A stretch of 64,000 nucleotides of DNA from Novosphingobium album (ex Liu et al. 2023) (GCF_029076845.1 NZ_JARESE010000063.1:39339-103338), one strand, 5' to 3'; positions 51,947 through 61,777 are shown, numbered from the stretch's first letter. A program made the numbers and translations. The notes: generated from the letters alone by a model not told the origin.

Positions 51947-53407
51947 ATGTCCTATTTTTCCGAACTTGGCCTTGCCGAGCCCATTCTTCGCGCGCTGAGC
52001 GCCAAGGGCTATTCCGATCCCACGCCGATCCAGCGCCAGGCGATTCCCGCGCTGATGCAGGGCCGTGACCTGCTTGGCATCGCGCAGACCGGCACCGGCA
52101 AGACCGCCGCGTTCTCGCTGCCTTCGCTCCACCGCCTGTCGGCCGATCCGCAGCCCCGGCCCAATGCCGGCTGCCGGATGCTGGTGCTTTCGCCCACGCG
52201 TGAGCTGGCGGCGCAGATCGCCGAGAACATGCGCGGCTATGCCAAGTACCTGAACCTGACCATCCAGTGCGTGTTCGGTGGCGTGCCTTCGGGCAAGCAG
52301 GCCCGCGCGCTCGAACGCGGCACCGATGTGCTGGTGGCGACGCCGGGCCGCCTGCTCGACCTGATCGATTCGCGCGCGCTGACGCTGCGCCATGTCGAGA
52401 TCTTCGTGCTCGACGAAGCCGACCAGATGATGGACCTGGGCTTCATCCACCCGCTGAAGCGCATTGCCGCGATGCTGCCCAAGCAGCGCCAGAGCCTGTT
52501 CTTCTCGGCCACGATGCCGCAGGCGATCGCCGATCTGGGCCGCCAGTTCATCCATGAGCCGGTCAAGGTGGAAGTCGCCCCGCAATCGACCACCGCCGAA
52601 CGCGTCGAGCAATATGCCACGTTCGTCAACCAGGCCGAAAAGCAGGCCCTGCTGACGCTGCGCCTGCGCGAAGGACTGGCGGACGGCTCGATCGACCGCG
52701 CGCTCGTCTTCAGCCGCACCAAGCATGGGGCGGACCGGGTGGTGCGCCATCTCTCCGCCGCGAATGTGCCGTCCGCCGCGATCCACGGCAACAAGTCGCA
52801 GGGCCAGCGCACCGCCGCGCTCGGCGGGTTCCGCCAGGGCGCGGTGCGCGTGCTGGTGGCCACCGACATCGCCGCGCGCGGCATCGACGTGACCGGCGTC
52901 AGCCACGTGTTCAACTTCGAGCTGCCCAACGTGCCCGAACAGTATGTCCACCGCATCGGCCGCACCGCGCGCGCCGGGGCGGACGGCATCGCCATCAGCT
53001 TCGTCGCGCCCGATGAGCGCACGTATCTGCGCGATATCGAGCGGCTGACCCGCATCAAGCTCACTCCCGCGCCGCTGCCCGAGGATTTCGCCGCGCAGGC
53101 CGCCCGCCTGCCCGCGCTCTCCGCGCGCAAGGCGCCCGAGCCGGCCCGTGGCGGCAAGCCGCAAGGCCAGCCCCGCAAGGACAGCGGCCAGCGCGATCGC
53201 ACGCGCGACGACCGGCCGCGCCAGGGCAAGCCGCACGGCGAACGGCCCCACGGTGAACGGCCCCTGGGCGAGCGCCCGCGTGGCGACCGTCCCGACGGCG
53301 AACGGCGCGAGGCCGCCGGGCAGGACGCCCAGGCCAAGCGCCGCTTCCGTCCGCGCGGCCCCAAGACGGTCGGCGCGCATCGCGACAGCGTGCGCCGCGC
53401 GGTCTAG
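51947..53407 (+). CDS. DEAD-box RNA helicase, RhlE-like
   Basis: A 486-residue ATP-dependent RNA helicase. Q motif PTPIQRQAIPALMQG, motif I AQTGTGKTA, motif Ia PTRELAAQI, motif II VLDEADQMMD, motif III FSATMP and motif VI HRIGRTARAG are all present. The C-terminal ~100 residues are basic and low-complexity, with tandem GERPHGERPLGERPRGDRP units that probably bind RNA. It unwinds structured RNA in ribosome assembly or decay. The ATG at 51947 starts the usual MSYFSELGL-type N-terminus. Confidence 0.93.
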   Translation: MSYFSELGLAEPILRALSAKGYSDPTPIQRQAIPALMQGRDLLGIAQTGTGKTAAFSLPSLHRLSADPQPRPNAGCRMLVLSPTRELAAQIAENMRGYAKYLNLTIQCVFGGVPSGKQARALERGTDVLVATPGRLLDLIDSRALTLRHVEIFVLDEADQMMDLGFIHPLKRIAAMLPKQRQSLFFSATMPQAIADLGRQFIHEPVKVEVAPQSTTAERVEQYATFVNQAEKQALLTLRLREGLADGSIDRALVFSRTKHGADRVVRHLSAANVPSAAIHGNKSQGQRTAALGGFRQGAVRVLVATDIAARGIDVTGVSHVFNFELPNVPEQYVHRIGRTARAGADGIAISFVAPDERTYLRDIERLTRIKLTPAPLPEDFAAQAARLPALSARKAPEPARGGKPQGQPRKDSGQRDRTRDDRPRQGKPHGERPHGERPLGERPRGDRPDGERREAAGQDAQAKRRFRPRGPKTVGAHRDSVRRAV

Positions 53408-53439
53408 CCGCCCATCGCGAGCGCGGGCATAAGGCCATC

Positions 53440-54174
53440 ATGGTTGCCAACCTGGGACCGGGCCTTGCGGCCGCGCTCGCTTCCGCCGCCGCGATGACGG
53501 CGATCGTCGGCCTGCGCTATCTGGTGACGAGCGGGTTCTTCGCCTGGCTCACCGGCCGGGTGCGGCCCGGCCTCTATCAGGGACTCGGCCCGCAGATCGG
53601 CGCGGAAATCCGCTGGTCGCTGCTTTCGGCGGCGATCTATGGCGTGCCGGCGGGGATCGTCGCCTGGGGCTGGCGCGAACGGGGCTGGACCCGGATCTAC
53701 ACCGACGTGCATGACTGGCCGCTGTGGTGGCTGCCAGCTTCGCTGTTCGCCTATCTGTTCCTGCACGATACCTGGTTCTACTGGACGCACCGGGCGCTGC
53801 ACCGGCCGCGCCTGTTCGTGCTGGCCCATGCGGTGCACCACGCCAGCCGCCCGCCCACCGCCTGGGCGGCGATGAGCTTTCACCCGATCGAGGCGCTGAC
53901 CGGCGCGGTGGTGGTGCCGGCGCTGGTCTTTCTGGTGCCGATCCACGTCGCGGTGCTGGGCCTGGTGCTGCTGATCATGACGGTGATGGGAATAACCAAC
54001 CACATGGGCTGGGAGATGTTTCCCCGCCGGCTGATTCACTCGCGCCCTGGCGGCTGGCTGATCACCGCCAGCCACCACCACCGCCATCACGAGCAGTACC
54101 GATGCAACTACGGCCTTTACTTCCGCTTCTGGGATCGCCTGTGCGGCACCGATCGCGGGCTGCTGGCGCCCTGA
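53440..54174 (+). CDS. Sterol desaturase/fatty acid hydroxylase family membrane protein
   Basis: A 244-residue protein with about four membrane helices and the histidine boxes of diiron desaturases/hydroxylases: HDTWFYWTHRALH, HAVHHAS and SHHHRHHEQ. This places it with carotenoid ketolase/hydroxylase-like or sterol-desaturase proteins. The lipid substrate is unknown. Its 3' end overlaps the DUF2141 gene in another frame. It follows the helicase by 32 bases. Confidence 0.88.
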   Translation: MVANLGPGLAAALASAAAMTAIVGLRYLVTSGFFAWLTGRVRPGLYQGLGPQIGAEIRWSLLSAAIYGVPAGIVAWGWRERGWTRIYTDVHDWPLWWLPASLFAYLFLHDTWFYWTHRALHRPRLFVLAHAVHHASRPPTAWAAMSFHPIEALTGAVVVPALVFLVPIHVAVLGLVLLIMTVMGITNHMGWEMFPRRLIHSRPGGWLITASHHHRHHEQYRCNYGLYFRFWDRLCGTDRGLLAP

Positions 54175-54590
54175 TCCTGCTGGCACCGCTGGCGCTCGGC
54201 GCCGGAGGAGGCACGGGAGCGGGCGACGTCTCGGTCTCGGTCACGGGCCTGCGCTCCACCCGGGGGCAAGTCCTGGCCTGCCTGACGGCGCGGCCCAAGG
54301 CCTTTCCCGGCTGCGCGGGCGATCCGGCGGCCCATACCCTGATCGTTCCGGCCGGCAGCCATGTCGAGCTTGATTTCGGTGCGATCCCCAACGGGCGCTA
54401 CGCGATTTCGCTGGTGCATGACGAGAATGCCAACGGCCGGCTGGACAAGCGGCTGATGATGCCGCGCGAGGGTTTCGGCTTCTCGCGCGACGCGCCGGTG
54501 CGCTTCGGCCCGCCCAGCTTCGCCAGCGCCGCCTTCGCGGTGGACGGCGCGCAGGCGCATCTTTCGATCCGTATGCGGTATCTGTTCTGA
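54141..54590 (+). CDS. DUF2141 secreted protein
   Basis: A ~149-residue protein with a signal peptide (ALILLAPLALGAGG) and the DUF2141 fold, including VSVTGLRSTRGQVLACLTAR and SLVHDENANGRLDKRLMMPR, a calcium-binding-like acidic loop. The GTG at 54141 has GGGA 6 bases upstream and gives a good signal peptide; an ATG at 54102 is an alternative with a weaker site. It overlaps the sterol desaturase-like gene by 34 bases (73 with the alternative). Function is unknown. Confidence 0.8.
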   Translation: MRHRSRAAGALILLAPLALGAGGGTGAGDVSVSVTGLRSTRGQVLACLTARPKAFPGCAGDPAAHTLIVPAGSHVELDFGAIPNGRYAISLVHDENANGRLDKRLMMPREGFGFSRDAPVRFGPPSFASAAFAVDGAQAHLSIRMRYLF

Positions 54591-54629
54591 CACTTGCGAT
54601 CGCGCAAACCCCGCCTTAACGCCGGGGAC

Positions 54630-55907
54630 GTGGCCGATGCGCAATCCCCTTTGAGCGAACCGGAAGCGGACCAGGCTGACGGGCGCGACAGCGGAACCTT
54701 CTCTCCCTTCCGCTATCCGGTGTTCCGCGCGATCTGGATCGCCAACCTGTTTTCGAACCTGGGCTCGACCATCCAGTCGGTGGGCGCAGCCTGGATGATG
54801 ACCGAGCTGACCAGCTCGCACCAGCTGGTCGCGCTGGTGCAGGCATCGGCAACCGTGCCGATCATGCTGTTCGGCGTGTTCGCTGGTGCCATCGCCGACA
54901 ATTTCGATCGCCGGCGCGTGATGCTGGCGGCGCAGATCGGCATGTTGATCGTATCCAGCGCGCTGGCGCTGATGACTTACGCCGGGCTGATCCATCCCAT
55001 GCTGCTGCTGGCCTTCACGCTTTCGGTCGGCATCGGCACCGCGCTCAATTCGCCGGCATGGCAGGCATCGGTGCGCCAGCAGGTCGATCCGCGCGAGATC
55101 CCGCAGGCGATCGCGCTCAATTCGATCTCGTTCAACATCGCGCGCAGCATCGGCCCGGCGCTGGGCGGCATGTTGATCTCGCTATGGGACGTGTCCTTCG
55201 CCTTCGCGATCAACGCGATCAGCTATGTCGGCCTGATCGGTGTACTGCTGTGGTGGCGGCCGGAGCCGCGCGCGATCGACCGGCGGCCGATCCTGCCCGC
55301 CGTGGCCATCGGCATCCGCTATTGCGCCTCGTCCTCGCCGCTGCGCCGGATTCTCGCGCGCGGGCTGTCGCTGGGCTTCAGCCTGGCCGCCTATCAGGCG
55401 CTGCTGCCGACGGTGGTGAGCGACCAGCTCCACGGCAGCGAGGTGGATTTCGGGCTGATGCTGGGCATGTTCGGCATCGGCTCGATCATCGCCGCGCCGT
55501 TCATCGGCACGATTCGGCGCAAGCTGCAGCTGGAAGGCGTGCTGGCGCTGGGCACGGTGATGTTCGTCTTCGTGCTTTCGCTGATCGCCGAAGTGCACAG
55601 CGTGATCTATGCCCTGCCCGCCGCGTTCGTCGGCGGCATGGGCTGGGTGGCGATCCTCACCACCATCAACACCGCCGTGCAGATGCGATCGCCCGACGAG
55701 ATCCTGGGCCGGTGCCTGTCGATCTACCAGGCGGTCACCTTCGGCGGCATGGCGCTGGGCTCCTGGGCCTGGGGCGCGCTGGCCGACTGGCGCGGGCTGC
55801 CTTTCGCGCTGCACGCCGGCTCCGCGTTCCTGATCGTCTCGTTCATCGCGCTACGCCTGCTGGCGCCGCTGCCCCGGCCGGGCGAGGGCGTGGTCAAGTC
55901 CTGGTAG
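54630..55907 (+). CDS. MFS exporter, EntS-like
   Basis: A ~425-residue membrane protein with about 11-12 helices. It begins after a hydrophilic N-terminus with FSPFRYPVFRAIWIANLFSN and carries the antiporter-type segment ADNFDRRRVMLAAQIGMLI. It resembles the MFS_3 group, including the enterobactin exporter EntS, but its substrate is unknown. The GTG at 54630 is taken as the start; a TTG at 54594 is also possible and neither has a strong ribosome site. Confidence 0.85.
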   Translation: MADAQSPLSEPEADQADGRDSGTFSPFRYPVFRAIWIANLFSNLGSTIQSVGAAWMMTELTSSHQLVALVQASATVPIMLFGVFAGAIADNFDRRRVMLAAQIGMLIVSSALALMTYAGLIHPMLLLAFTLSVGIGTALNSPAWQASVRQQVDPREIPQAIALNSISFNIARSIGPALGGMLISLWDVSFAFAINAISYVGLIGVLLWWRPEPRAIDRRPILPAVAIGIRYCASSSPLRRILARGLSLGFSLAAYQALLPTVVSDQLHGSEVDFGLMLGMFGIGSIIAAPFIGTIRRKLQLEGVLALGTVMFVFVLSLIAEVHSVIYALPAAFVGGMGWVAILTTINTAVQMRSPDEILGRCLSIYQAVTFGGMALGSWAWGALADWRGLPFALHAGSAFLIVSFIALRLLAPLPRPGEGVVKSW

Positions 55908-56009
55908 GCGCGCGCGCCACGGGGTCCGCAAACCCACCCGGCGCGACTTAAAGATTAATTTACCATGTTGCGCCAGAACGATCCCAACAGGGTTAAGTGG
56001 GGATTCCAC

Positions 56010-57386
56010 ATGGACAATTTGCGCGGTCATTTCCCGGAATACGAAGGGCCGGCCGACGATCCGTATGCGGGCGAGGACGATGCCGACGGCGATCTGCCGC
56101 CGGCCGCGATCGGGCAGGACGAACGCCGCATGCAAGTGCGCGCGTACAACTTCTGGGCAAGCCTGCTGGATGACCGCAACTTTCCCGCGATCGGCGATCT
56201 GGACCCGCAAAACCTGCCCGATTTCGGGCCCTACAGCGTGCTGCTGGACTTCACCGCCGGCATCGAGAACCCCGCCGTCGCCTTCCTGGGCGATGCGCTG
56301 GCGGCCGAATGCGGCGCGCAAGGGCCGATCGCATCGCTGGCCGACGTGCCCAGCCGATCGCTGCTTTCGCGCATCACCGATCACTACATGCAGATCCTCG
56401 CCAACCAGGCGCCGATCGGGTTCGAGGCCGAATTCGTCAACCAGCGCGGCGCGACGATTCTCTATCGCGGCATCCTGCTGCCCTTTTCCAGCGACAACGT
56501 GACGATCGACTTCATCTACGGCGTGATCAACTGGAAGGAACTGGCCGACCAGAAGACCACCGACGAGCTGCTGCTGCAGATCGATCAGGTGCTGGAACCG
56601 CGCGCCGGGCGCGAACGCGCGCAAGCGCCGCTGACCGAATGGGCCGATGGCCCGGCCGACCTGTCACGATTCGCCGCGCACGATCCGGCGCCGATGGTCT
56701 TTCCCGAACCCGCCTTCGGCGATCCGGCCGCGCTCGGCTTCGAGGCGGTGCCGGACGAGCGCGACGGTTCGCGCGGCCATGACATGGCGCTGGGCGACTG
56801 GCTGGCTTCCGCGCGCGAACTGGCGCTGGCGGCCAAGGGCAGCGAGGACCGCTCGCGCCAGGCGCTCTACGCCGCGATCGGCCGCGCCTATGATTTCGCG
56901 CTGGCCGCCGCCGAGGAACCCCATGAATTCCGCGAACTGGTCGAGGATGCGGGCCTTGCCGTGCAGGACCGGGCGCCGCTCACGCCGCTGGTCAAGCTGG
57001 TGTTCGGCGCCGATTACGACAAGACGCGCCTCACCGAATATGCCGCCGCGATCGGCCATGCGCAGCGCCTGGGGCTGGCCCAGGGCGCGCTGGCGGAATT
57101 TCTCGCCAAGGCGCCCGGCGGGCTCAAGGGCGTGGTCGGCGAGGAACGCCGCCTGCGCCGGATCGAGACCGGCAAGGCCGCGGCCAGCCGCCATTCGCCG
57201 CGCGACACGCTGGCGCGCAAGCTGCGCGGGATGCAGCCGCGCGCGCTGGCCGAGCTTTCGGGCGAGGGCGAGGAATTCACCGTGCTGGTCGCGCGCCGGC
57301 TCGAATCGGGCGAAGTGGTGCTGCTGGGCGAAGTGTCCGGCGACACCGCGCTGGTCGAACGCGCCGCGCGCCGCCTGCTGGGCTGA
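56010..57386 (+). CDS. Protein with an N-terminal PAS-like domain, unknown C-terminal region
   Basis: A ~458-residue soluble protein. After an acidic start, residues ~40-170 resemble a PAS_5-type sensory domain (NFWASLLDDRNFPAIGDLDP, GPYSVLLDF, ILYRGILLPFSS). The rest is helical and Ala-rich with no recognised domain, including LAQGALAEFLAKAPGGLKGV and SRHSPRDTLARKLRG. The ATG at 56010, with GGGGA upstream, is preferred over one at 55965. Its role may be signal sensing; a partner is not evident. Confidence 0.7.
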   Translation: MDNLRGHFPEYEGPADDPYAGEDDADGDLPPAAIGQDERRMQVRAYNFWASLLDDRNFPAIGDLDPQNLPDFGPYSVLLDFTAGIENPAVAFLGDALAAECGAQGPIASLADVPSRSLLSRITDHYMQILANQAPIGFEAEFVNQRGATILYRGILLPFSSDNVTIDFIYGVINWKELADQKTTDELLLQIDQVLEPRAGRERAQAPLTEWADGPADLSRFAAHDPAPMVFPEPAFGDPAALGFEAVPDERDGSRGHDMALGDWLASARELALAAKGSEDRSRQALYAAIGRAYDFALAAAEEPHEFRELVEDAGLAVQDRAPLTPLVKLVFGADYDKTRLTEYAAAIGHAQRLGLAQGALAEFLAKAPGGLKGVVGEERRLRRIETGKAAASRHSPRDTLARKLRGMQPRALAELSGEGEEFTVLVARRLESGEVVLLGEVSGDTALVERAARRLLG

Positions 57387-57484
57387 AAGGATCGGACTCT
57401 AGGAATGCGGCACGCAGGCGGTTAGAAGGCGCGAGCGCCTGGACAGCGCGACGCTTCAGTGCCGGTTCAGCCCATGGAGACCTA

Positions 57485-58846
57485 ATGCGCGACATGCGCC
57501 CCGCTTCCCTGCTGCTGGCCCTGCTGGCCGCGCTGGCCCTGGCCGTGCAGCCCGCCGCGGCGCAATCGATCCTGCGCGATGCGGAGACCGAGGCGCTGCT
57601 GCGCGACATGGCCAAGCCGCTGGTCAAGGCGGCCGGCCTGCAGCCGGGCAATGTCGATATCGTGCTGGTCAACGATCCCTCGGTGAATGCCTTCGTCGCG
57701 GGCGGGCAGGCGGTCTATGTCAACAGCGGCCTGATCAACGAGGCGGATACCGCCAACGAAGTGCAAGGCGTGATCGCGCACGAGCTGGGCCACGTCACCG
57801 GCGGCCACGCGGTGCTCAACATGGGCGGCCAGGCCGCGACCAACATCAGCCTGCTTTCGCTGCTGCTGGGCGCGGCGGCGGCGGCGGCCGGCGGCGCGGA
57901 CGCGGCGATGGGCGTGCTCATGGCCGGGCAGCAGGCGGCGATGGGCAAGTTCCTGGCCTACAACCGCTCGCAGGAAGCCTCGGCCGACGCGGCCGGCGCG
58001 CAATATCTTTCCGCCGCCGGGATCAGCGGGCGTGGCTCGATCGAGTTCTTCAAGAAGCTGGAGAACCTGGAATTCCGCTATGGCTATCGCCCGCGCGACG
58101 GGGACGAATTCTATTCCAGCCACCCTTTGACCGGCGATCGCATCCGCACGCTGCAGGATACCTATGAGGCGGACCCGTCGTGGACCAGGCCCAACGATGC
58201 CCAGCTGGAAGCCCGCTTCACCCGCGCCAAGGCCAAGCTGTTCGGCTATCTTTCCGAGCCCAGGGACACGCTGCGGGTCTATCCGGTGACCGACAACAGC
58301 GTGCCCGCGCATTACGCGCGCGCCTATGCCTATCACAAGGATGCCCATCTCGACCGGGCCATGGCCGAGGCCGAGGCGCTGCTACAGACCGATCCGAACG
58401 ATCCCTATTTCCTGGAGCTCAAGGGCCAGATCCTGCTGGAAGCGGGCAGGCCCGGCGAAGCGCTCGATGCCTTGCGCCGCGCCACCGAGTTGACCGGCAA
58501 CCAGCCGCTGATCGCCACGCTGTTCGGCCACGCGCTGATCGCCACCGAAGATCCGAAGAACTTCGAGGAAGCGCAGCGCGTGCTCAAGGCGGCGGTGGCG
58601 CGCGATCGGGAAAATCCCTTCGCGTGGTACCAGCTCGGCGTGATCTATGCCGCGAACGGTGACATGCCGCGCGCCCGGCTGGCCAGCGCCGAGCAGCAGG
58701 TGCTGAGCGGCAACAATGCCGAAGCGCTGATCAGCGCGCGCGCCGCCGAGGCCGGCCTGCCGCAAGGCTCGCCCGACTGGCTGCGCGCGCAGGACATCGA
58801 ATTCCAGGCCAAGGCCGCGATTGAACGCGAGCGCAAACAGCGTTAG
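57485..58846 (+). CDS. M48 family metalloprotease with TPR repeats, BepA/YfgC-like
   Basis: A 453-residue periplasmic protease. After a signal peptide ending PAAAQ comes the zinc site HELGH (His99, Glu100, His103) in VIAHELGHVTGGH, then SQEASADAAGAQYLSAAG with the third ligand. The second half has several TPR units (for example AEALLQTDPNDPYFLELKGQ). BepA helps assemble or degrade outer-membrane proteins such as LptD. Length and architecture fit. It is followed 64 bases later by a DsbA-like gene. Confidence 0.92.
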   Translation: MRDMRPASLLLALLAALALAVQPAAAQSILRDAETEALLRDMAKPLVKAAGLQPGNVDIVLVNDPSVNAFVAGGQAVYVNSGLINEADTANEVQGVIAHELGHVTGGHAVLNMGGQAATNISLLSLLLGAAAAAAGGADAAMGVLMAGQQAAMGKFLAYNRSQEASADAAGAQYLSAAGISGRGSIEFFKKLENLEFRYGYRPRDGDEFYSSHPLTGDRIRTLQDTYEADPSWTRPNDAQLEARFTRAKAKLFGYLSEPRDTLRVYPVTDNSVPAHYARAYAYHKDAHLDRAMAEAEALLQTDPNDPYFLELKGQILLEAGRPGEALDALRRATELTGNQPLIATLFGHALIATEDPKNFEEAQRVLKAAVARDRENPFAWYQLGVIYAANGDMPRARLASAEQQVLSGNNAEALISARAAEAGLPQGSPDWLRAQDIEFQAKAAIERERKQR

Positions 58847-58910
58847 GGGCCAGGTTCAGACCGGGCCGGCACCGCTTCCACGTCAGTGGATCAAACTAGG
58901 CGAACATCCC

Positions 58911-59675
58911 ATGCAGAAGGCGGATCGCAAGCCGCGCGCAAATGCCGGCAAAATCGCGCTCGTCGCGCTCCTCGTGGTCCTGGCCGGCGTGGCCGGCTGG
59001 TTCGCCGAACGGATCGTGTCCGGCCCCGCCGCCTCGCTTTCGGGCCGCGACCGGCAAGCGATCGAGACGGTGGTCCACGACTATATCCTGGCCCATCCCG
59101 AGATTCTGCCCGAAGCGATGGACAACCTGCAGGCCAAGCAGGGCCGCGCCCAGCTTTCGGGCGTGCGCAAGGAAGTGGAAACCCCCTTCCCCGGCGCCGT
59201 CATGGGCAATCCCCAGGGCACCGTCACGCTTGTCGAGTTCACCGATTTCGCCTGCGGCTATTGCCGGCGCAGCGTGGCCGATGTCGATGCGCTGATCGCC
59301 AGGAACCCGGACTTGCGCATCGTCATTCGCGAATTGCCCATTCTCAGCCCGCAAAGCGCGGACGCGGCCCGGATGGCGCTCGCGGCCGCCGAGCAGGGCA
59401 AGTACACCGCGTTCCACAAAGCGATGTTCGCCGCCGGCCAGCCCGATCCCGCGACGATCGAGGCCGCCGCCAGGGCCGCCGGGCTCGACATGGCCAGGGC
59501 GCGCGCCACGGCAGCCAGCCCGCGCGTCGAGCGTGAGTTGAACGATAATGTCGAGCTGGCCCGGCAACTGGGCTTCGGTGGCACGCCAAGCTGGGTGGTG
59601 GGCGATGCGATGATCGCCGGCGCGGTGGGCATGGACCAGCTTTCCCAGGCGATCGCGACCGCGCGCAAGAGGTGA
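58911..59675 (+). CDS. DsbA family thioredoxin-like protein (membrane-anchored)
   Basis: A 254-residue protein with an N-terminal anchor or signal helix (IALVALLVVLAGVAGWFAE), a DsbA-type thioredoxin fold and an intact CGYC active site (Cys115-Cys118) in DFACGYCRRS. The GGTPSWVVGD cis-proline loop is present. It resembles the Com1/ScsC group that oxidises or isomerises disulfides in the periplasm. The ATG at 58911 begins the charged n-region. It follows the M48 protease gene and may be cotranscribed. Confidence 0.9.
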   Translation: MQKADRKPRANAGKIALVALLVVLAGVAGWFAERIVSGPAASLSGRDRQAIETVVHDYILAHPEILPEAMDNLQAKQGRAQLSGVRKEVETPFPGAVMGNPQGTVTLVEFTDFACGYCRRSVADVDALIARNPDLRIVIRELPILSPQSADAARMALAAAEQGKYTAFHKAMFAAGQPDPATIEAAARAAGLDMARARATAASPRVERELNDNVELARQLGFGGTPSWVVGDAMIAGAVGMDQLSQAIATARKR

Positions 59676-59772
59676 GCCGGGCGCCCGCGCGCGATTTGCC
59701 GCCAAGCGGTTTGCCGCCAAGACGATCACCAATGATTTCCGGTTTCGCGCTTTTCGGCTAGAAGGACGCCGT

Positions 59773-60936
59773 ATGGCCGTTTTGCCGATCCAGCCGATCC
59801 CGTTTTTCGCCAACAAGAACCAGGCGTTCTGGCGCTTGCAGTTCGCCGGCTGGGCCGGTGCGATGCTGCTGCGCACGATGTCGGTGATCGCCAACGACCA
59901 GCCGCTCGCCTCTTTCGTGCTGGTGCTGATCGCCACGATCACCGGCTTTTCGATCTCGCTGGTGCTGGCGGTGATCTATCGCCTGCTCATCACCCAGCGC
60001 CCGCTGGTGACTTGGGGCGTGACCGCGCTGATCCTGCCTTTCGCGGTGGGCCTGCACGCCTTCATCGATGCCTGGGTGATCTCGCTTTATCGCAGCGACA
60101 GCGATTCGAGCTTCGCGCAACTGCTGATCGGCGTGTTCTATCTCGATGCGACGCTGCTGGGCGCATGGTCGGCGCTGTATTACGCGATCAACTTCTTCCT
60201 CCAGGTGGAAGAGCAGAACGACCAGCTCATCCGGCTGGAAAACCAGGCGACCCAGGCGCAGCTGGCGATGCTGCGCTACCAGCTCAATCCCCATTTCCTG
60301 TTCAACACGCTGAATTCGATCTCGACGCTGGTGCTGCTCAAGCAGACCGAGCCGGCCAACGCGATGCTGAGCCGGCTTTCCTCGTTCCTGCGCTACACGC
60401 TGGTCAACAAGCCCGCCGCGCGCGTGACGGTGGCGCAGGAAGTGGAAACGCTGAAGCTCTATCTGGATATCGAGCGGATGCGGTTCGAGGAACGCCTGCG
60501 CACCCGCTTCACCATCGATCCCGCCACGGAAGCCGCGCTGCTGCCCTCGCTGCTGCTGCAACCGCTGGTGGAAAACGCGATCAAGTATGCCGTCAGCCCC
60601 CAGGAAAGCGGCGCTGAAATCACCATCTCCACGCAGCTTATCGGGCAGATGCTTCGCATCACCGTCTCCGACACCGGCCCCGGCTTGCAAAGCGACGTTA
60701 CCGACAACAGGCTTTCAGGCATGAGCTATGATGGAGGGGAGCCCGTATCCACCGGCGTCGGCCTGTCGAACATTCGTGACCGGCTGTCGCAGGCCTATGG
60801 CGAAAAGCACCGCTTCGAAACGATCGAACCGCCCGAAGGTGGTTTCGCGGTGGTGATCGAAATCCCCGTGGAACGCCGCGAGGCGCCGGAAGACGCGCCC
60901 GAACCCTTCCGGCTGGCCCTGGCATCCAGCCATTGA
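59773..60936 (+). CDS. LytS/YehU-type sensor histidine kinase
   Basis: A 387-residue membrane kinase. Four or so N-terminal helices precede a His_kinase (PF06580) domain with LRYQLNPHFLFNTLNSIST (His174) and a HATPase domain with LLLQPLVENAIKYAVSP and VSDTGPGLQ. No extracellular sensor domain is obvious, so the stimulus may act within the membrane. It pairs with the LytTR regulator 43 bases downstream. Confidence 0.92.
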   Translation: MAVLPIQPIPFFANKNQAFWRLQFAGWAGAMLLRTMSVIANDQPLASFVLVLIATITGFSISLVLAVIYRLLITQRPLVTWGVTALILPFAVGLHAFIDAWVISLYRSDSDSSFAQLLIGVFYLDATLLGAWSALYYAINFFLQVEEQNDQLIRLENQATQAQLAMLRYQLNPHFLFNTLNSISTLVLLKQTEPANAMLSRLSSFLRYTLVNKPAARVTVAQEVETLKLYLDIERMRFEERLRTRFTIDPATEAALLPSLLLQPLVENAIKYAVSPQESGAEITISTQLIGQMLRITVSDTGPGLQSDVTDNRLSGMSYDGGEPVSTGVGLSNIRDRLSQAYGEKHRFETIEPPEGGFAVVIEIPVERREAPEDAPEPFRLALASSH

Positions 60937-60979
60937 AACAAATTCCCTCAATGCGCGTTAGCGCTGGAGAGATTATCAG

Positions 60980-61777
60980 ATGACCATCCGAACCATCCTC
61001 GTCGACGACGAAAAGCTCGCCATCCAGGGGCTGCAACTGCGCCTGGAGAATTATCCCGATGTCGAGATCATCGACACCTGCTCGAACGGGCGGGAAGCGA
61101 TCCGCAAGATCAAGACGGAAAAGCCCGACCTCGTGTTCCTCGATATCCAGATGCCCGGCTTCGACGGCTTCTCGGTGGTCAAGGGCGTGATGGAGATCGA
61201 GCCGCCGCTCTTCGTCTTCGTCACCGCCTATCAGGAACACGCGGTGCGCGCTTTCGAGGCGAACGCGATCAATTACCTGATGAAGCCGGTGGAGGACGAC
61301 AAGCTGGCCGATACGCTGGCCCGCGTGCGGACACGCCTGGTGGAGAAGCGCTCGGCCGAGGAGGCGGAAAAGCTCAAGTCCGTGCTCGCCGAAGTCGCCC
61401 CCGACGCCATGGACCACCTGCCCGACGAGGCCGAGACCGGCACGGACCGTTACGAAAAGCTCATCAACATCAAGGATCGCGGCCAGATCTTCCGCATCGA
61501 TGTCGATTCGATCGAGCATATCGAGGCGGCCGGCGATTACATGTGCATCCGCACCGCCGACAATTCGCTGATCCTGCGCGAGACGATGAAGGATCTGGAA
61601 CGCCGGCTGGACCCGCGCGTGTTCCAGCGCGTCCATCGCTCGACCATCGTCAATCTCAACCAGGTCCGCCAAGTCAAGCCGCACACCAATGGCGAATGCT
61701 TCCTGGTGCTCGATTCGGGCGCGCAAGTGAAAGTCAGCCGCAGCTACCGCGACGTCATCGCCCGGTTCGTACACTGA
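60980..61777 (+). CDS. LytTR-type response regulator
   Basis: A 265-residue regulator with a receiver domain (VDDEKLAIQGL, phospho-acceptor Asp55 in LVFLDIQMPGFDG, KPVEDDKL) and a C-terminal LytTR DNA-binding domain (DYMCIRTADNSLILRETMKD, RVHRSTIVNLNQV). LytTR proteins of this type control cell envelope or virulence genes in other bacteria; targets here are unknown. It is encoded directly after its kinase partner. Confidence 0.94.
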   Translation: MTIRTILVDDEKLAIQGLQLRLENYPDVEIIDTCSNGREAIRKIKTEKPDLVFLDIQMPGFDGFSVVKGVMEIEPPLFVFVTAYQEHAVRAFEANAINYLMKPVEDDKLADTLARVRTRLVEKRSAEEAEKLKSVLAEVAPDAMDHLPDEAETGTDRYEKLINIKDRGQIFRIDVDSIEHIEAAGDYMCIRTADNSLILRETMKDLERRLDPRVFQRVHRSTIVNLNQVRQVKPHTNGECFLVLDSGAQVKVSRSYRDVIARFVH

